Origin: Nocardioides agri
GTDB taxonomy: Bacteria; Actinomycetota; Actinomycetes; Propionibacteriales; Nocardioidaceae
Length of the DNA: 64,000 nt
Assembly: GCF_013778305.1 (NCBI RefSeq)
Contig: NZ_JACEIC010000002.1
Location: 2,567,669 to 2,631,668, forward strand
Direction: 5' to 3'
In this document: positions 27,623 through 36,892 of the stretch, in pieces
Numbering within the stretch: the stretch's first letter is position 1
Layout: each line of letters starts with the position of its first letter
The notes under the pieces: model-generated
Told to the model about the DNA's origin: nothing
The model's database searches: none
Seen by the model: only the letters and a program-made list of their open reading frames with translations
Position numbers and translations under genes: made by a program

Positions 27623-28816
27623 GTGCAGCGCTCACCGATGGTCGTGGTCTCGCGCGGCAAGCTCGCCCCGGCGGCCGCGCGCGTGCTCGAGGAGCTGCGC
27701 GGCGCCGGCCCCCTCGCCCGCGAGCAGCTCGTGCAGGCGACGGGGCTCAGCGGCGCCACGATCGCCCGCGCCGTGACGTCGCTCGGCTCCGCCGGCATGG
27801 TCCGCGAGCGGCGTGACCTGGCCCCGGCCGGCGCGGTCGGCCGACCGGGCGCACCGGTGGAGATCGATCCGACGTCCTACGTCGTGGTCGCCGTCCACCA
27901 GGGCGTGCTCGAGACCACCGTCGCCCTCTGCGACCTCGCCGGTCGTGTGCTCGTGAGCGAGTCGCGTCCGCACCGCCAGGGTGCGCCCGTCGACCTGGAC
28001 CTGCTCGGCCGGCTGGCCGCACGGCTGCTCGGCGAGTCACCGGGCCGGGTGCCGCTCGGGGCGGGCCTGGTCGCGCCGTGGCGCGACCTCGGCATCGACC
28101 AGCACGAGACCGGAGCCGCGCTCCAGGATGTGCTCGGCCTCGACGTCGTGACCGCCGACCACATCGCGGCCGTCGCCGCGGCGGAGTTCATCCACCGCCG
28201 GCACGGCACCGGGGGCGTCACGACCTACCTCTACGCCCGCAACTCCGCCGGCTTCGTGATGGCGGTGGACCGCGGCTCCCACACCGAGGTCTCCCGGGTC
28301 GCGAGCCTCACCCACTTCCCGGCGGGCACCGACGTGCCCTGCCACTGCGGCCACGCCGGCTGCCTGTCGGCGAGCGCCGGCGACCAGGTGCTCGCGCAGG
28401 AGGCGTACGCCGCCGGTCTCGTCCAGCGGCCGGAGATCGAGGACCTCTACCAGGCCGCCGGGGCCGGCTCGGTGCAGGCGGTCGCGCTGCTGCGGCGCCG
28501 CGCCCGGCTGCTCGGCCGGATCGCGGCGACCGTACGCGACATGGTCAACCCCGACCGGCTGATCCTCGTCGGCCAGGCGTTCACGGGCTACCCCCCCCTG
28601 CTCGACGAGGTGGTGGCGTCCTTCGCCGAGACCACCCGCCTGCCCGACCTCACGCCGAGCTTCACCCGGTTCGGCGCCGGCATCCAGGCCGTCGCCGCCG
28701 GGACGATCGCGCTCGGGCCGGTCTACGACGACCCGCTCGCGGCCGTGGCCCACCTCGCCCCGAAGGGCGAGCGATGTCGGGGCGCCCTGCCGTGCCCCGA
28801 GCACGTGATCGCCTGA
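27623..28816 (+). CDS. ROK-family transcriptional regulator
   Basis: 397 residues. An N-terminal winged HTH (LAREQLVQATGLSGATIARAVTSLGSAGMV) is followed by a ROK sugar-kinase-like domain with the zinc motif HCGHAGCLSASAG. ROK regulators usually sense a sugar or sugar derivative. Here it precedes a peptide-type ABC importer and an arylsulfatase, so sulfated glycans or other glycosides may be the cue (inference). Start GTG at 27623 is chosen for the GGGAGG upstream; the frame is open to 27539. Confidence 0.85.
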   Translation: MQRSPMVVVSRGKLAPAAARVLEELRGAGPLAREQLVQATGLSGATIARAVTSLGSAGMVRERRDLAPAGAVGRPGAPVEIDPTSYVVVAVHQGVLETTVALCDLAGRVLVSESRPHRQGAPVDLDLLGRLAARLLGESPGRVPLGAGLVAPWRDLGIDQHETGAALQDVLGLDVVTADHIAAVAAAEFIHRRHGTGGVTTYLYARNSAGFVMAVDRGSHTEVSRVASLTHFPAGTDVPCHCGHAGCLSASAGDQVLAQEAYAAGLVQRPEIEDLYQAAGAGSVQAVALLRRRARLLGRIAATVRDMVNPDRLILVGQAFTGYPPLLDEVVASFAETTRLPDLTPSFTRFGAGIQAVAAGTIALGPVYDDPLAAVAHLAPKGERCRGALPCPEHVIA

Positions 28817-28840
28817 CCCGCTCCCGCTCCCGCTCCCGCT
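28817..28840 (+). repeat. Tandem hexamer (CCCGCT)x4
   Basis: Four exact copies of CCCGCT start right after the ROK gene stop, in the 67-nt spacer before the binding-protein gene. Probably a slippage-prone simple repeat without other function. Confidence 0.8.
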
Positions 28841-28883
28841 CCACCCTCCCGAGAAGCACCCACCCCTGCGAAAGGACGCCTCC

Positions 28884-30461
28884 GTGCGCGCATCCTCCCG
28901 TCTCACCATCACCCGCAGCCTGGCCCTCGCGGTCGCCGGCGCCCTGACCCTCGGCGTGCTGACCGCGTGCTCGTCGGCCGTCGGCGAGGCGCACAGGGGC
29001 GGCTCGGAGTCGGGCCCGAGCGACGGCGGCCTGCTGCGCATCGGGTCGACCTCCGACATCGTGCCGGCGACGATCTTCACGAACTCCTCCGACGCCACCA
29101 ACACCCTGATCGGCGCGGTCTACGACAGCCTGATCGACTACCCGCTCGACAGCCTCGAGCCCCAGCCCCGGCTGGCGACGTCGTGGGAGCAGGCTGACGA
29201 CGGCCTCTCGCTGACCCTCCAGCTGCGCGACGACGTGAAGTTCCACAGCGGGCGGGACTTCACCAGCAAGGACGTCGAGTTCAGCATCAAGACCTGGGCC
29301 GACCCGACCTGGACCGTCCAACTCCAGCGCACGGCCGCGGCGATCACCGGGTTCGACACCACCGACCCGCACGCGATCACGCTGACCTTCGACCACCCGC
29401 TGAGCAACGTCTTCGACCTCCTCGACATGCTGCCGATCATCGACAGCGAGAGCATCGACGAGCTCAAGCAGGGCAAGGCCTACGTCGGCACCGGCCCCTT
29501 CGTCTTTGAGTCCTGGACGCCCAGCTCCAAGCTGGAGTTCACCCGCAACGACGACTACTGGGGCGACGAGCCGCACCTCGACGGCATCGAGGTCGACATC
29601 GTCTCCGACCCGCAGGCGCAGGTCTCCCAGCTCCGCTCCGGCCAGCTCGACCTGATCACCGGCGCGTCCAACCGCGACCTGGAGACGCTCGGCAAGGACA
29701 GCAAGTTCAGCGTCACCGGCTTCGACGGCGCCGCCCAGCAGATCTACGTCGGCGCCGACCTGACCAATCCCAACCTCGACGACCTCGAGCTGCGCAAGGC
29801 GATCGCGTACGCCGTCGACCGGGAGCGGATCGTCGACGAGGTCTTCCGTGGTGTCGGCACCCCGATCAACCTGCCGTGGCCCGACTACTCCCCGGCGTAC
29901 GACGCGGCGGGCAACGAGACCTACCCCTACGACCCCGACCAGGCGAAGGGCATCGTGACGAAGCTCGGCGACCTGCCCACGCTGCCGCTGGCCTACCCGG
30001 CGGGCAACGCCAACTACGAGCAGGTCGCGCAGATCGTCCAGGCCAACCTGGAGGCGGTCGGCATCAAGACCGAGCTCCAGCCGACGGAGTACAGCCAGTT
30101 CATCAAGCAGCTGATCGGCGGGACCATGGGCGGCCTCTGGATCCTCCAGCACGCCTACGCGCACTACACGCCGTCGACGCTGGCCGTCAGCGCCTACCCG
30201 TTCAACGCGGACAAGAACGCCTCGCACTTCGAGTCGGCGGAGTACAAGAGGCACGCCGAGGCCGCCTGGGGGGCTCCGAGCGGTGACTCGCCCGAGGCGA
30301 TCGAGAACTACCAGGCCCTCAACAAGGACCTGCTCGACAACCTCTTCCTCATCGAGCTCGCACTGCTGCACTTCCAGGTCGCCTCGACCCCCGACGTGCA
30401 GGACTTCACGATGTCGAAGCGTGGCGAGCTCGACTTCCGAGCCACCTACCTCGCGGACTGA
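28884..30461 (+). CDS. ABC importer substrate-binding lipoprotein, peptide/nickel (SBP family 5) type
   Basis: 525 residues, lipoprotein signal with lipobox LTAC (Cys29). Family 5 features: ATSWEQADDGLSLTLQLRDDVKFHSGRDFTSKDV, GTGPFVFESW and LRKAIAYAVDRERIV. The family binds peptides, but also oligosaccharides, opines and other organics. Its neighbours (arylsulfatase, alkylsulfatase) make a sulfated organic molecule a candidate substrate (inference). GTG start. First gene of a five-gene set on the plus strand. Confidence 0.9.
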   Translation: MRASSRLTITRSLALAVAGALTLGVLTACSSAVGEAHRGGSESGPSDGGLLRIGSTSDIVPATIFTNSSDATNTLIGAVYDSLIDYPLDSLEPQPRLATSWEQADDGLSLTLQLRDDVKFHSGRDFTSKDVEFSIKTWADPTWTVQLQRTAAAITGFDTTDPHAITLTFDHPLSNVFDLLDMLPIIDSESIDELKQGKAYVGTGPFVFESWTPSSKLEFTRNDDYWGDEPHLDGIEVDIVSDPQAQVSQLRSGQLDLITGASNRDLETLGKDSKFSVTGFDGAAQQIYVGADLTNPNLDDLELRKAIAYAVDRERIVDEVFRGVGTPINLPWPDYSPAYDAAGNETYPYDPDQAKGIVTKLGDLPTLPLAYPAGNANYEQVAQIVQANLEAVGIKTELQPTEYSQFIKQLIGGTMGGLWILQHAYAHYTPSTLAVSAYPFNADKNASHFESAEYKRHAEAAWGAPSGDSPEAIENYQALNKDLLDNLFLIELALLHFQVASTPDVQDFTMSKRGELDFRATYLAD

Positions 30462-30468
30462 GGCCGAC

Positions 30469-31428
30469 ATGGGTGCGTACCTGCTGCGCCGGCTCCCGTC
30501 GGCACTGGTCGTCCTGGCGGTCGCGTCGTTCGCGATCTTCGCCATGGTGCGGCTGGTGCCGGGGGACCCGGTCGCGACCCTGGCCGGACCGGACGCCTCG
30601 CCCGAGGCGCGGGCCGAGATCGCCGCCGAGCTCGGGCTGGACCAGCCACTGGTGACGCAGTACGTCACCTGGCTGGGCCAGCTCGCCCACCTCGACCTCG
30701 GCACGTCGTACCGGATCGGTGGCCAGGTCTCCGACCTGGTCGCCGACGGGGCGGTCAACACGATCGTGCTGACGATCGCGGCGCTGCTGCTGGCCGTGGC
30801 CGTGGCGCTGGTCTCCAGCGTGCTCGCCGTGGTGCTCGACAAGCGGTGGGTCAACGCGGCGCTGTCCTTCGGCAACACGCTCGCGATCGCGCTTCCGACG
30901 TTCGTCACCGGGCTGGTGCTGATCCTGCTCTTCGCGGTGGTCTTCCCGGTGCTGCCGGCGGGCGGCACACCGCCCGACGGCTTCATCGCCCGGCCGGACA
31001 TCGCGGCGCAGTACCTGCTGCTGCCCGCCGTCTGCCTGGCGCTGGGCGCCGGCGCTGCGCTGACCCGCTTCCTCACCGAGGCCCTGCGCACCGAGATGCG
31101 TCAGCCCTACGTCACCACCGCCCGCGCGCTCGGCATCTCGCGCCGCCGGATCGTGCTCACCCAGGCCCTGCGCAACGCGCTGCCCTCGACGATCACGGTG
31201 CTGGGCATCCAGTTCGGCACGCTGCTCGGCGGTGCGGTGCTGGTGGAGGCGATCTTCACCTGGCCGGGCCTGGGCGGCCTGATCGAGGAGGCGATCTCGG
31301 GACGCGACTACCCGCTGGTGCAGGTGCTGCTGCTCCTGTCCGTCGCGGTGTTCGTCGCCGTGCAGCTGCTCACCGACGTCGTCCACGCGTGGCTGGACCC
31401 GCGGGTGCGCATCGGAGGTGCGGCATGA
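30469..31428 (+). CDS. ABC importer permease 1 (DppB/OppB type)
   Basis: 319 residues, about six membrane helices. The N-terminal MGAYLLRRLPSALVVLAVASFAIFAMVRLVPGDP is the classic DppB start; the EAA-type loop is YVTTARALGISRRRIVLTQALRNALP. The stop overlaps the next permease start by 4 bp (ATGA). Confidence 0.92.
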   Translation: MGAYLLRRLPSALVVLAVASFAIFAMVRLVPGDPVATLAGPDASPEARAEIAAELGLDQPLVTQYVTWLGQLAHLDLGTSYRIGGQVSDLVADGAVNTIVLTIAALLLAVAVALVSSVLAVVLDKRWVNAALSFGNTLAIALPTFVTGLVLILLFAVVFPVLPAGGTPPDGFIARPDIAAQYLLLPAVCLALGAGAALTRFLTEALRTEMRQPYVTTARALGISRRRIVLTQALRNALPSTITVLGIQFGTLLGGAVLVEAIFTWPGLGGLIEEAISGRDYPLVQVLLLLSVAVFVAVQLLTDVVHAWLDPRVRIGGAA

Positions 31429-32315
31429 GCGAGTCCCTCATCGACGTCGCGGCGCCCGAGCACGCGGCGCCGCAGCCCGACGAGCAGTTCGACCAGCGCC
31501 GTCGGCCGAGCATCTGGTCGGCGCTGCGCCGCGGCAAGGGGCTGGCCGGCGTGCTCCTGGTCGGCGCTGTCGTCGCCCTCGGCCTGCTGGCTCCGCTGCT
31601 CGCGCCGCACAGTCCGACCGAGCAGATCCCCGGGGCCAACCTCGTGGGACCCTCCGGCGCCCACTGGCTGGGCACCGACGAGGTCAACCGCGACCTCCTC
31701 TCCCGCACCCTCTTCGGCATCCGGACCGACCTCGTCGTCGTGTTCCTGGCGGTCCCGATCGGCGCCGCCATCGGCATCCTGGTCGGTCTGGTCTCGAGCT
31801 GGTGGACCTTCACCGACGTCGTCGCCCAGCGGGTCTTCGACCTGGTGCTGGCCTTCCCGACGCTGATCCTGGCGATCGCGCTCACCGCGTTCGTCGGTCC
31901 CGGCCTGCGCACGGTCTTCTTCGTGATCCTGGCCGTGGAGCTGCCGGTCTTCGGCCGCCTGACCCGGACCTCGGTGCGCACGGTCCGCGAGATGCCGTAC
32001 GTCGAGGCGGCCCACGTCGTCGGCGCCGGGTCGTGGTGGCAGCTGCGGCGGCACGTGCTGCCGAACTCGATGGAGCCGCTGCTCGTGCAACTCGCGGTCT
32101 CGATGTCGGTCGCCGTGTTCATCGAGGGCGCGATGAGCTTCCTCGGACTCGGTGTCCGGCCGCCCGCGCCGTCGCTCGGCTCCCTGATCCGCGACGGCGT
32201 GCGGAACATGTACGACGCGCCGTACTTCGCCGTCGGGCCGCTCGCGCTCGTCGTCGCGCTCGTCCTCGGCCTGCTGCTCGTGTCCCAGGCACTCGCGGAG
32301 GCCCGCCGTGCCTGA
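31425..32315 (+). CDS. ABC importer permease 2 (DppC/OppC type)
   Basis: 296 residues. The cytoplasmic N-terminus and first helix (GVLLVGAVVALGLLAPLLAPHSPTEQ), then HWLGTDEVNRDLLSRTLFGIRTDL and an EAA loop (YVEAAHVVGAGSWWQLRRHVLPNS), are typical of DppC. It pairs with the preceding permease to form the channel. Overlaps the ATPase gene by 8 bp if that gene starts at 32308. Confidence 0.92.
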   Translation: MSESLIDVAAPEHAAPQPDEQFDQRRRPSIWSALRRGKGLAGVLLVGAVVALGLLAPLLAPHSPTEQIPGANLVGPSGAHWLGTDEVNRDLLSRTLFGIRTDLVVVFLAVPIGAAIGILVGLVSSWWTFTDVVAQRVFDLVLAFPTLILAIALTAFVGPGLRTVFFVILAVELPVFGRLTRTSVRTVREMPYVEAAHVVGAGSWWQLRRHVLPNSMEPLLVQLAVSMSVAVFIEGAMSFLGLGVRPPAPSLGSLIRDGVRNMYDAPYFAVGPLALVVALVLGLLLVSQALAEARRA

Positions 32316-33981
32316 CCTGGAGGTGTCTGTGTCCACACCGGTGCTCGAGGTCCGCGACCTCGCGATCTCGTTCTCCCATCCCCGCCCGGCCGTCCGGTCG
32401 GTCAGCGTGACCGTCGACCAGGGGGAGGTTGTCGCCCTGGTCGGCGAGTCCGGGTCGGGCAAGTCGATGACCGCTCGGGCGGTCATCGGCCTGCTCCCCG
32501 ACGGCGCGGTGGCCACCGGCTCGGTGCGGCTGCGCGGCGAGGAGGTGCTCGGGCTGCCCGAGGCCGAGCTCGTCAAGGTCCGCGGTCGCCGCGTGGCCAT
32601 GGTCTTCCAGGAGCCGCAGACCGCGCTCAACCCGGTCCGCACCATCGGCTGGCAGATCGGCGAGGCCCTGCGCGCCCACGGCGGGTCGCGCGGCCGGGCC
32701 GCCCGCGAGCGCGCGGTCGAGCTGCTCCGCCAGGTCGAGATCCCCGACCCCGAGGAGCGGCTCGGCTTCTACCCCCACCAGCTCTCCGGCGGCCAGAAGC
32801 AGCGCGTCGTGCTCGCCCTGGCGCTCGCCAACGAGCCCGAGCTGCTGCTCGCGGACGAGCCGACGACCGCGCTCGACGTCACCGTGCAGGCCGAGATCCT
32901 CGCGCTGCTCCGGCGGATCCGGGACCGCACCGGCACCAGCATCCTGATCATCACCCACAACATGGGCGTGGTCGCCCACCTCGCCGACCGGGTCGTCGTG
33001 CTCCGGCAGGGCGAGGTGGTCGAGGAGGCCGAGACCCGCGAGCTCTTCGCCGCCCCGCGGCACGCCTACACGCGCCAGCTGCTGGCGGCCGTCCCCCGAC
33101 TGCCGGGACCGGGCGAGCTCGTGCAGGCCCTGCCGGCGGAGCCCGCGCCCGACGCCGTCCCCGCGCTGGAGTACGACGACGTGCGGGTCCACTACGGCTC
33201 CCGGATGCGCGGGCGCGTGCTGCCCGCCGTCGACGGGGTCACCCTCCGCCTCGAGCGGGGCGAGGTGCTCGGACTGGTGGGGGAGTCCGGGTCCGGCAAG
33301 ACCACGCTCGGCCGTCTCGCGGCCGGTCTGGTCCCACTCGCCGGTGGGCGGGTCCGGGTCGGCGGCGAGGACCTCGCCGCCGCCCGGGGCCGTCGCCGCG
33401 TCGACCTGCGCCGTCGACTGGCCTTCGTCCACCAGGACCCCGAGGCGTCGCTCGACCCGCGCTTCTCGATCGGTGAGGCGATCCGGGAGCCGCTGGACGT
33501 GCACGGCGTCGGCAGCCGCCAGTCCCGCGAGCAGCGAGTGCTCGAGCTGCTGGACGCCGTGCGCCTGCCGGCCTCGTTCGCGGGCCGGCGCCCCCGCGAG
33601 CTGTCCGGCGGCCAGCGGCAGCGGGTGGCGCTGGCCCGGGCGCTGACCCTCGAGCCGCAGCTGCTGATCGCCGACGAGCCGACCAGCGCGCTCGACGTGT
33701 CGGTGCAGGCCGAGGTGCTCGAGCTCTTCGCCGACCTCCAGCGCCGGCTCGGCTTCGCCTGCGTGTTCATCAGCCACGACCTGGCCGTGGTCAACAAGGT
33801 CGCCGACCAGGTCGCCGTGCTGCGTGCCGGCAAGGTCGTCGAGTCGGGGTCGGCCGCCCGGGTCTTCGGCGAGCCCGCGCACGACTACACCCGGCGGCTG
33901 CTCGACGCCGTCCCCGTCCCCGACCCCACCGTCCGCGACGCCACCGGCCCGGCCCTGCACCCGCACGTCGCCGCGTCCTGA
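32308..33981 (+). CDS. ABC importer ATPase, DppD-DppF fusion
   Basis: 557 residues with two complete ATPase domains. Domain 1 has Walker [42 protein letters not shown]; domain 2 (from about 290) has GESGSGKTT and [32 protein letters not shown]. Both active sites look intact. In many systems these are separate DppD and DppF proteins. Two starts have good ribosome-binding sites (32308, and GTG 32329 with GGAGG at 32319-32323); the first is listed. Confidence 0.93.
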   Translation: MPDLEVSVSTPVLEVRDLAISFSHPRPAVRSVSVTVDQGEVVALVGESGSGKSMTARAVIGLLPDGAVATGSVRLRGEEVLGLPEAELVKVRGRRVAMVFQEPQTALNPVRTIGWQIGEALRAHGGSRGRAARERAVELLRQVEIPDPEERLGFYPHQLSGGQKQRVVLALALANEPELLLADEPTTALDVTVQAEILALLRRIRDRTGTSILIITHNMGVVAHLADRVVVLRQGEVVEEAETRELFAAPRHAYTRQLLAAVPRLPGPGELVQALPAEPAPDAVPALEYDDVRVHYGSRMRGRVLPAVDGVTLRLERGEVLGLVGESGSGKTTLGRLAAGLVPLAGGRVRVGGEDLAAARGRRRVDLRRRLAFVHQDPEASLDPRFSIGEAIREPLDVHGVGSRQSREQRVLELLDAVRLPASFAGRRPRELSGGQRQRVALARALTLEPQLLIADEPTSALDVSVQAEVLELFADLQRRLGFACVFISHDLAVVNKVADQVAVLRAGKVVESGSAARVFGEPAHDYTRRLLDAVPVPDPTVRDATGPALHPHVAAS

Positions 33982-33995
33982 ACCAGGAGAACCCC

Positions 33996-36329
33996 ATGGA
34001 CCGCACCCACCTGCCCTTCGACGGCGCGCGCCCGTCGTACGACCCGGCCGTCGACGTCCGCGACCAGGACGCCGCCCTGCCGGCCCGCCCGCTCGCGCAG
34101 GCGCCCGAGGGCGCGCCCAACGTGCTGCTCGTGCTGCTCGACGACATGGGCTTCGGCGCCTCGTCGGCCTTCGGCGGCCCGTGCCGGATGCCGGTCGCCG
34201 AGGCGCTCGCCGACAACGGCCTGCGCTACAGCCGCTTCCACACCACCGCGCTGTGCTCCCCGACCCGGGCCGCGCTGATGACCGGCCGCAACCACCACGC
34301 CGTCGGCATGGGGACGGTCGTGGAGATCTCGACCGGCCGGCCGGGCTACGACGCGACCCGGCCGCTCAGCGCCGGGACGCTCGCGCAGACGCTGTCCTAC
34401 AACGGCTACGCGACCGGCGCCTTCGGCAAGTGGCACCAGACCCCGTCCTGGGAGCAGACAGCGGCGGGCCCGTTCGACCGCTGGCCGACCCGCGAGGGCT
34501 TCGACCGCTTCTACGGCTTCCTCGGGGGCGAGGCGTCGCAGTTCGAGCCGACGCTGGTCGAGGGCACCACGTTCGTCGACCCGCCGCGCACCCCCGAGGA
34601 GGGCTACCACCTCTCCGAGGACCTGGTCGACCGGGCGATCGCGTGGGTGCGCGAGGTGCGCACCCACGCGCCGGACAAGCCGTGGTTCTGCTACCTGCCG
34701 TTCGGCGCCACGCACGCCCCCTTCCAGGTGCCCGAGGGCTGGGCCGAGAGGTACCGCGGCGAGTTCGCGCACGGCTGGGACCGCCAGCGCGAGATCACCC
34801 TCGAGCGGCAGAAGGAGATCGGCGTCGTCCCGCCGGAGGCACAGCTCGCGCCGTGGACGCCCGGCGTACCCCACTGGGACGAGCTCTCCGACGACGACCG
34901 CCTGGTGGCCGAGCGCCTGATGGAGCTCTACGCCGCGTTCGCCGAGCACACCGACGCGCAGGTCGGCCGGCTGGTCGAGGCGCTGCGCGCGTCCGGCGAG
35001 CTCGACAACACGATCGTGCTCTACGTCCTGGGCGACAACGGGGCCTCGGCCGAGGGCGGGATCGAGGGCACCCTCAACGAGACGCTGCGGCTCAACGGCA
35101 TCGAGGACGACACCGCCCGGATCGCGTGCCGCCTCGACGAGCTCGGCACGCCGGACAGCTACGCGCACTACCCGGCCGGCTGGGCGGTGGCGATGGACAC
35201 GCCGTACCAGTGGACCAAGCAGGTCGCCTCCCACTACGGCGGCACCCGCAACGGCCTGGTCGTGCACTGGCCCGACGGCATCGCCGGGCGCGGCGAGGTG
35301 CGGCACCAGTGGCACCACGTCGTCGACGTGCTGCCGACGCTGCTCGAGGCCGCCGGCCTGCCGCTGCCGGTGAGCATCGACGGCGTGGAGCAGCAGCCCC
35401 TCGACGGCGTGTCGTTCCGGTACTCCTTCAACGACGCAGGAGCGCCGGAGCGGCACGTCACGCAGTACTTCGAGATGTTCGGCAACCGCGGCATCTACCA
35501 CCACGGCTGGACCGCGGTCGCCAAGCACAAGACGCCGTGGGCGACCGCGCAGCGCGACACCCCGCCGATGGCGGAGGACCGCTGGGAGCTCTACGACACC
35601 CGGTCGGACTGGACGCAGACGATCGACCTCGCCGAGACCCACCCCGAGCGGCTGGCCGAGCTGCAGGAGCTGTTCCTGGCCGAGGCGCGCCGCAACCACG
35701 TGCTGCCGATGGACGACCAGCTCTCCGGCCGCTTCGACGCCCGGACGGCCGGGCGGCCGGCGCCGCCCCGCTCGATCCGCCTGCTGCCGGGCGCGGGTCG
35801 GCTGCGCGAGGACGCCGTACCCAGCCTGAAGAACACGTCGTTCGCGATCCGTGCGGCGCTGTCGTCGGACGCGTCGACCGAGGGGGTCGTGGTCGCGCAG
35901 GGCGGTGGCTTCGGCGGCTGGGCGCTCTACGTCAAGGACGGTCTGCTCACCTACGCCTACAACTTCGGCGCGGTCACCGTCACCCACGTCCGGGCCGGCA
36001 CTCCGCTGGCGGCCGGTGACCACGTCGTCGAGGTGCTGTTCACCTACGACGGCGGTGGCCTCGGCCGCGGCGGCGACGTCCGGCTGGTCGTCGACGGCGA
36101 GAAGGTCGGCGCGGGTCGGGTCGAGCGCACGCTGCCGTTCTTCTACTCGATGGACCAGACCCTCGACGTCGGCCTCGACCGCGGCACGCCGGTGACGTCG
36201 GACTACGGCCGCGCCGCCCGGGGCTTCGCGTTCACCGGCCGCATCCGCGAGGTCGTCATCGAGGCCGGCGACGACGCTCTCACCCCGACGGACGAGCAGC
36301 TCCTCAAGGCCACCCTGGTCACCCACTAG
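33996..36329 (+). CDS. Arylsulfatase (type I, formylglycine-dependent)
   Basis: 777 residues, alkaline-phosphatase fold. Metal ligands Asp49-Asp50 lie in LLVLLDDMGFG. The sulfatase signature is CSPTRAALMTGRN with Cys87, the residue a formylglycine-generating enzyme converts to the catalytic aldehyde. GAFGKWH and GDNGAS are further active-site motifs. A C-terminal beta domain follows. There is no signal peptide, so hydrolysis is probably cytoplasmic after import by the adjacent ABC system. The maturase gene is not in this window. 14 bp after the ATPase gene. Confidence 0.93.
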   Translation: MDRTHLPFDGARPSYDPAVDVRDQDAALPARPLAQAPEGAPNVLLVLLDDMGFGASSAFGGPCRMPVAEALADNGLRYSRFHTTALCSPTRAALMTGRNHHAVGMGTVVEISTGRPGYDATRPLSAGTLAQTLSYNGYATGAFGKWHQTPSWEQTAAGPFDRWPTREGFDRFYGFLGGEASQFEPTLVEGTTFVDPPRTPEEGYHLSEDLVDRAIAWVREVRTHAPDKPWFCYLPFGATHAPFQVPEGWAERYRGEFAHGWDRQREITLERQKEIGVVPPEAQLAPWTPGVPHWDELSDDDRLVAERLMELYAAFAEHTDAQVGRLVEALRASGELDNTIVLYVLGDNGASAEGGIEGTLNETLRLNGIEDDTARIACRLDELGTPDSYAHYPAGWAVAMDTPYQWTKQVASHYGGTRNGLVVHWPDGIAGRGEVRHQWHHVVDVLPTLLEAAGLPLPVSIDGVEQQPLDGVSFRYSFNDAGAPERHVTQYFEMFGNRGIYHHGWTAVAKHKTPWATAQRDTPPMAEDRWELYDTRSDWTQTIDLAETHPERLAELQELFLAEARRNHVLPMDDQLSGRFDARTAGRPAPPRSIRLLPGAGRLREDAVPSLKNTSFAIRAALSSDASTEGVVVAQGGGFGGWALYVKDGLLTYAYNFGAVTVTHVRAGTPLAAGDHVVEVLFTYDGGGLGRGGDVRLVVDGEKVGAGRVERTLPFFYSMDQTLDVGLDRGTPVTSDYGRAARGFAFTGRIREVVIEAGDDALTPTDEQLLKATLVTH

Positions 36330-36330
36330 C

Positions 36331-36444
36331 CCGACTCGGCGCGTCTTGCCCACCCAGGAGCGCCGACTCGGCGCATCTTGTACGCCGTACGGGCAAGACG
36401 CGCCGACTCGCGCCCCGTAGGCGAGCAAGACGCGCCGACTCGCG
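36331..36444. repeat. Four-copy intergenic palindromic repeat (REP-like)
   Basis: A ~20-bp unit with core CGGCGCGTCTTGC occurs four times between convergent genes: direct at 36331-36350 and 36363-36381 (one variant base in the core), inverted at 36391-36412 and 36425-36444. GGCGCGTCTTGCCC (36338-36351) and GGGCAAGACGCGCC (36391-36404) are a perfect 14-bp inverted repeat. It could fold into large hairpins terminating transcription from both sides and resembles REP/BIME elements. Confidence 0.75.
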
Positions 36445-36466
36445 CTCCAGGAGGGCGAGGGCGGTC

Positions 36467-36862
36467 TCAGCCCGGCAGGAGGCCCTTCACCAGACCCGTG
36501 AGGCCGGAGCCGAGCACGTCGGCCCAGCTGAAGGCGTCGTCCCAGAGCACGACCTTGCCGTCGCGGACCTCGAAGGTGCCGCGCACCCAGAACTCGCTGC
36601 GCCACCGGCCGAACGTGAGCACGTCGGTGCGGTCGGTGAGGACGACGTCCCCCGTGGCCGCGATGTGGTGGTGGACGACCTCGAACCCGATGCCGCGATC
36701 GACCATCCCGCGCAGCTGCTGGGCGACCTGCGGCCCGCGGAACGTGGGCAGGTAGGTGTTGCGCCACACCACGTCGGCGTCGAGGAGCTCGATCGCGGCG
36801 TCGACGTCGCCGGCGGCGAGCTTGTCCAGCAGGTCGCGGACCACGGTCTCCGGTGTGCTCAT
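36467..36862 (-). CDS. Limonene-1,2-epoxide hydrolase-like / SnoaL-fold protein
   Basis: 131 residues of the NTF2-like fold. Arg78 and Asp80 (DRTD), an Asp at 108-109 (LWDDAF) and Asn35 correspond to the Asp-Arg-Asp triad and Asn of limonene-1,2-epoxide hydrolase. The usual tyrosine two residues before the Asn is Trp33 here. It may hydrolyse an epoxide or act as an isomerase-type SnoaL protein. Convergent with the arylsulfatase across the repeat; follows the LysR gene on the same strand with a 30-bp gap. Confidence 0.75.
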   Translation of the reverse strand: MSTPETVVRDLLDKLAAGDVDAAIELLDADVVWRNTYLPTFRGPQVAQQLRGMVDRGIGFEVVHHHIAATGDVVLTDRTDVLTFGRWRSEFWVRGTFEVRDGKVVLWDDAFSWADVLGSGLTGLVKGLLPG

Positions 36863-36892
36863 GCCTCCACCCTAGGCACGCCGGGCGCGGAA

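Noticed and set aside
28817..28840. CCCGCT x4 as a regulatory or phase-variable element
   Set aside because: A short hexamer repeat between codirectional genes, in phase with nothing coding; a change in number would not shift any reading frame.
33885..36767. A 960-residue minus-strand open frame opposite the arylsulfatase
   Set aside because: Antisense shadow rich in Arg/Ala/Gly/Val with no motif, while the plus strand encodes a full sulfatase with CSPTR and metal ligands.
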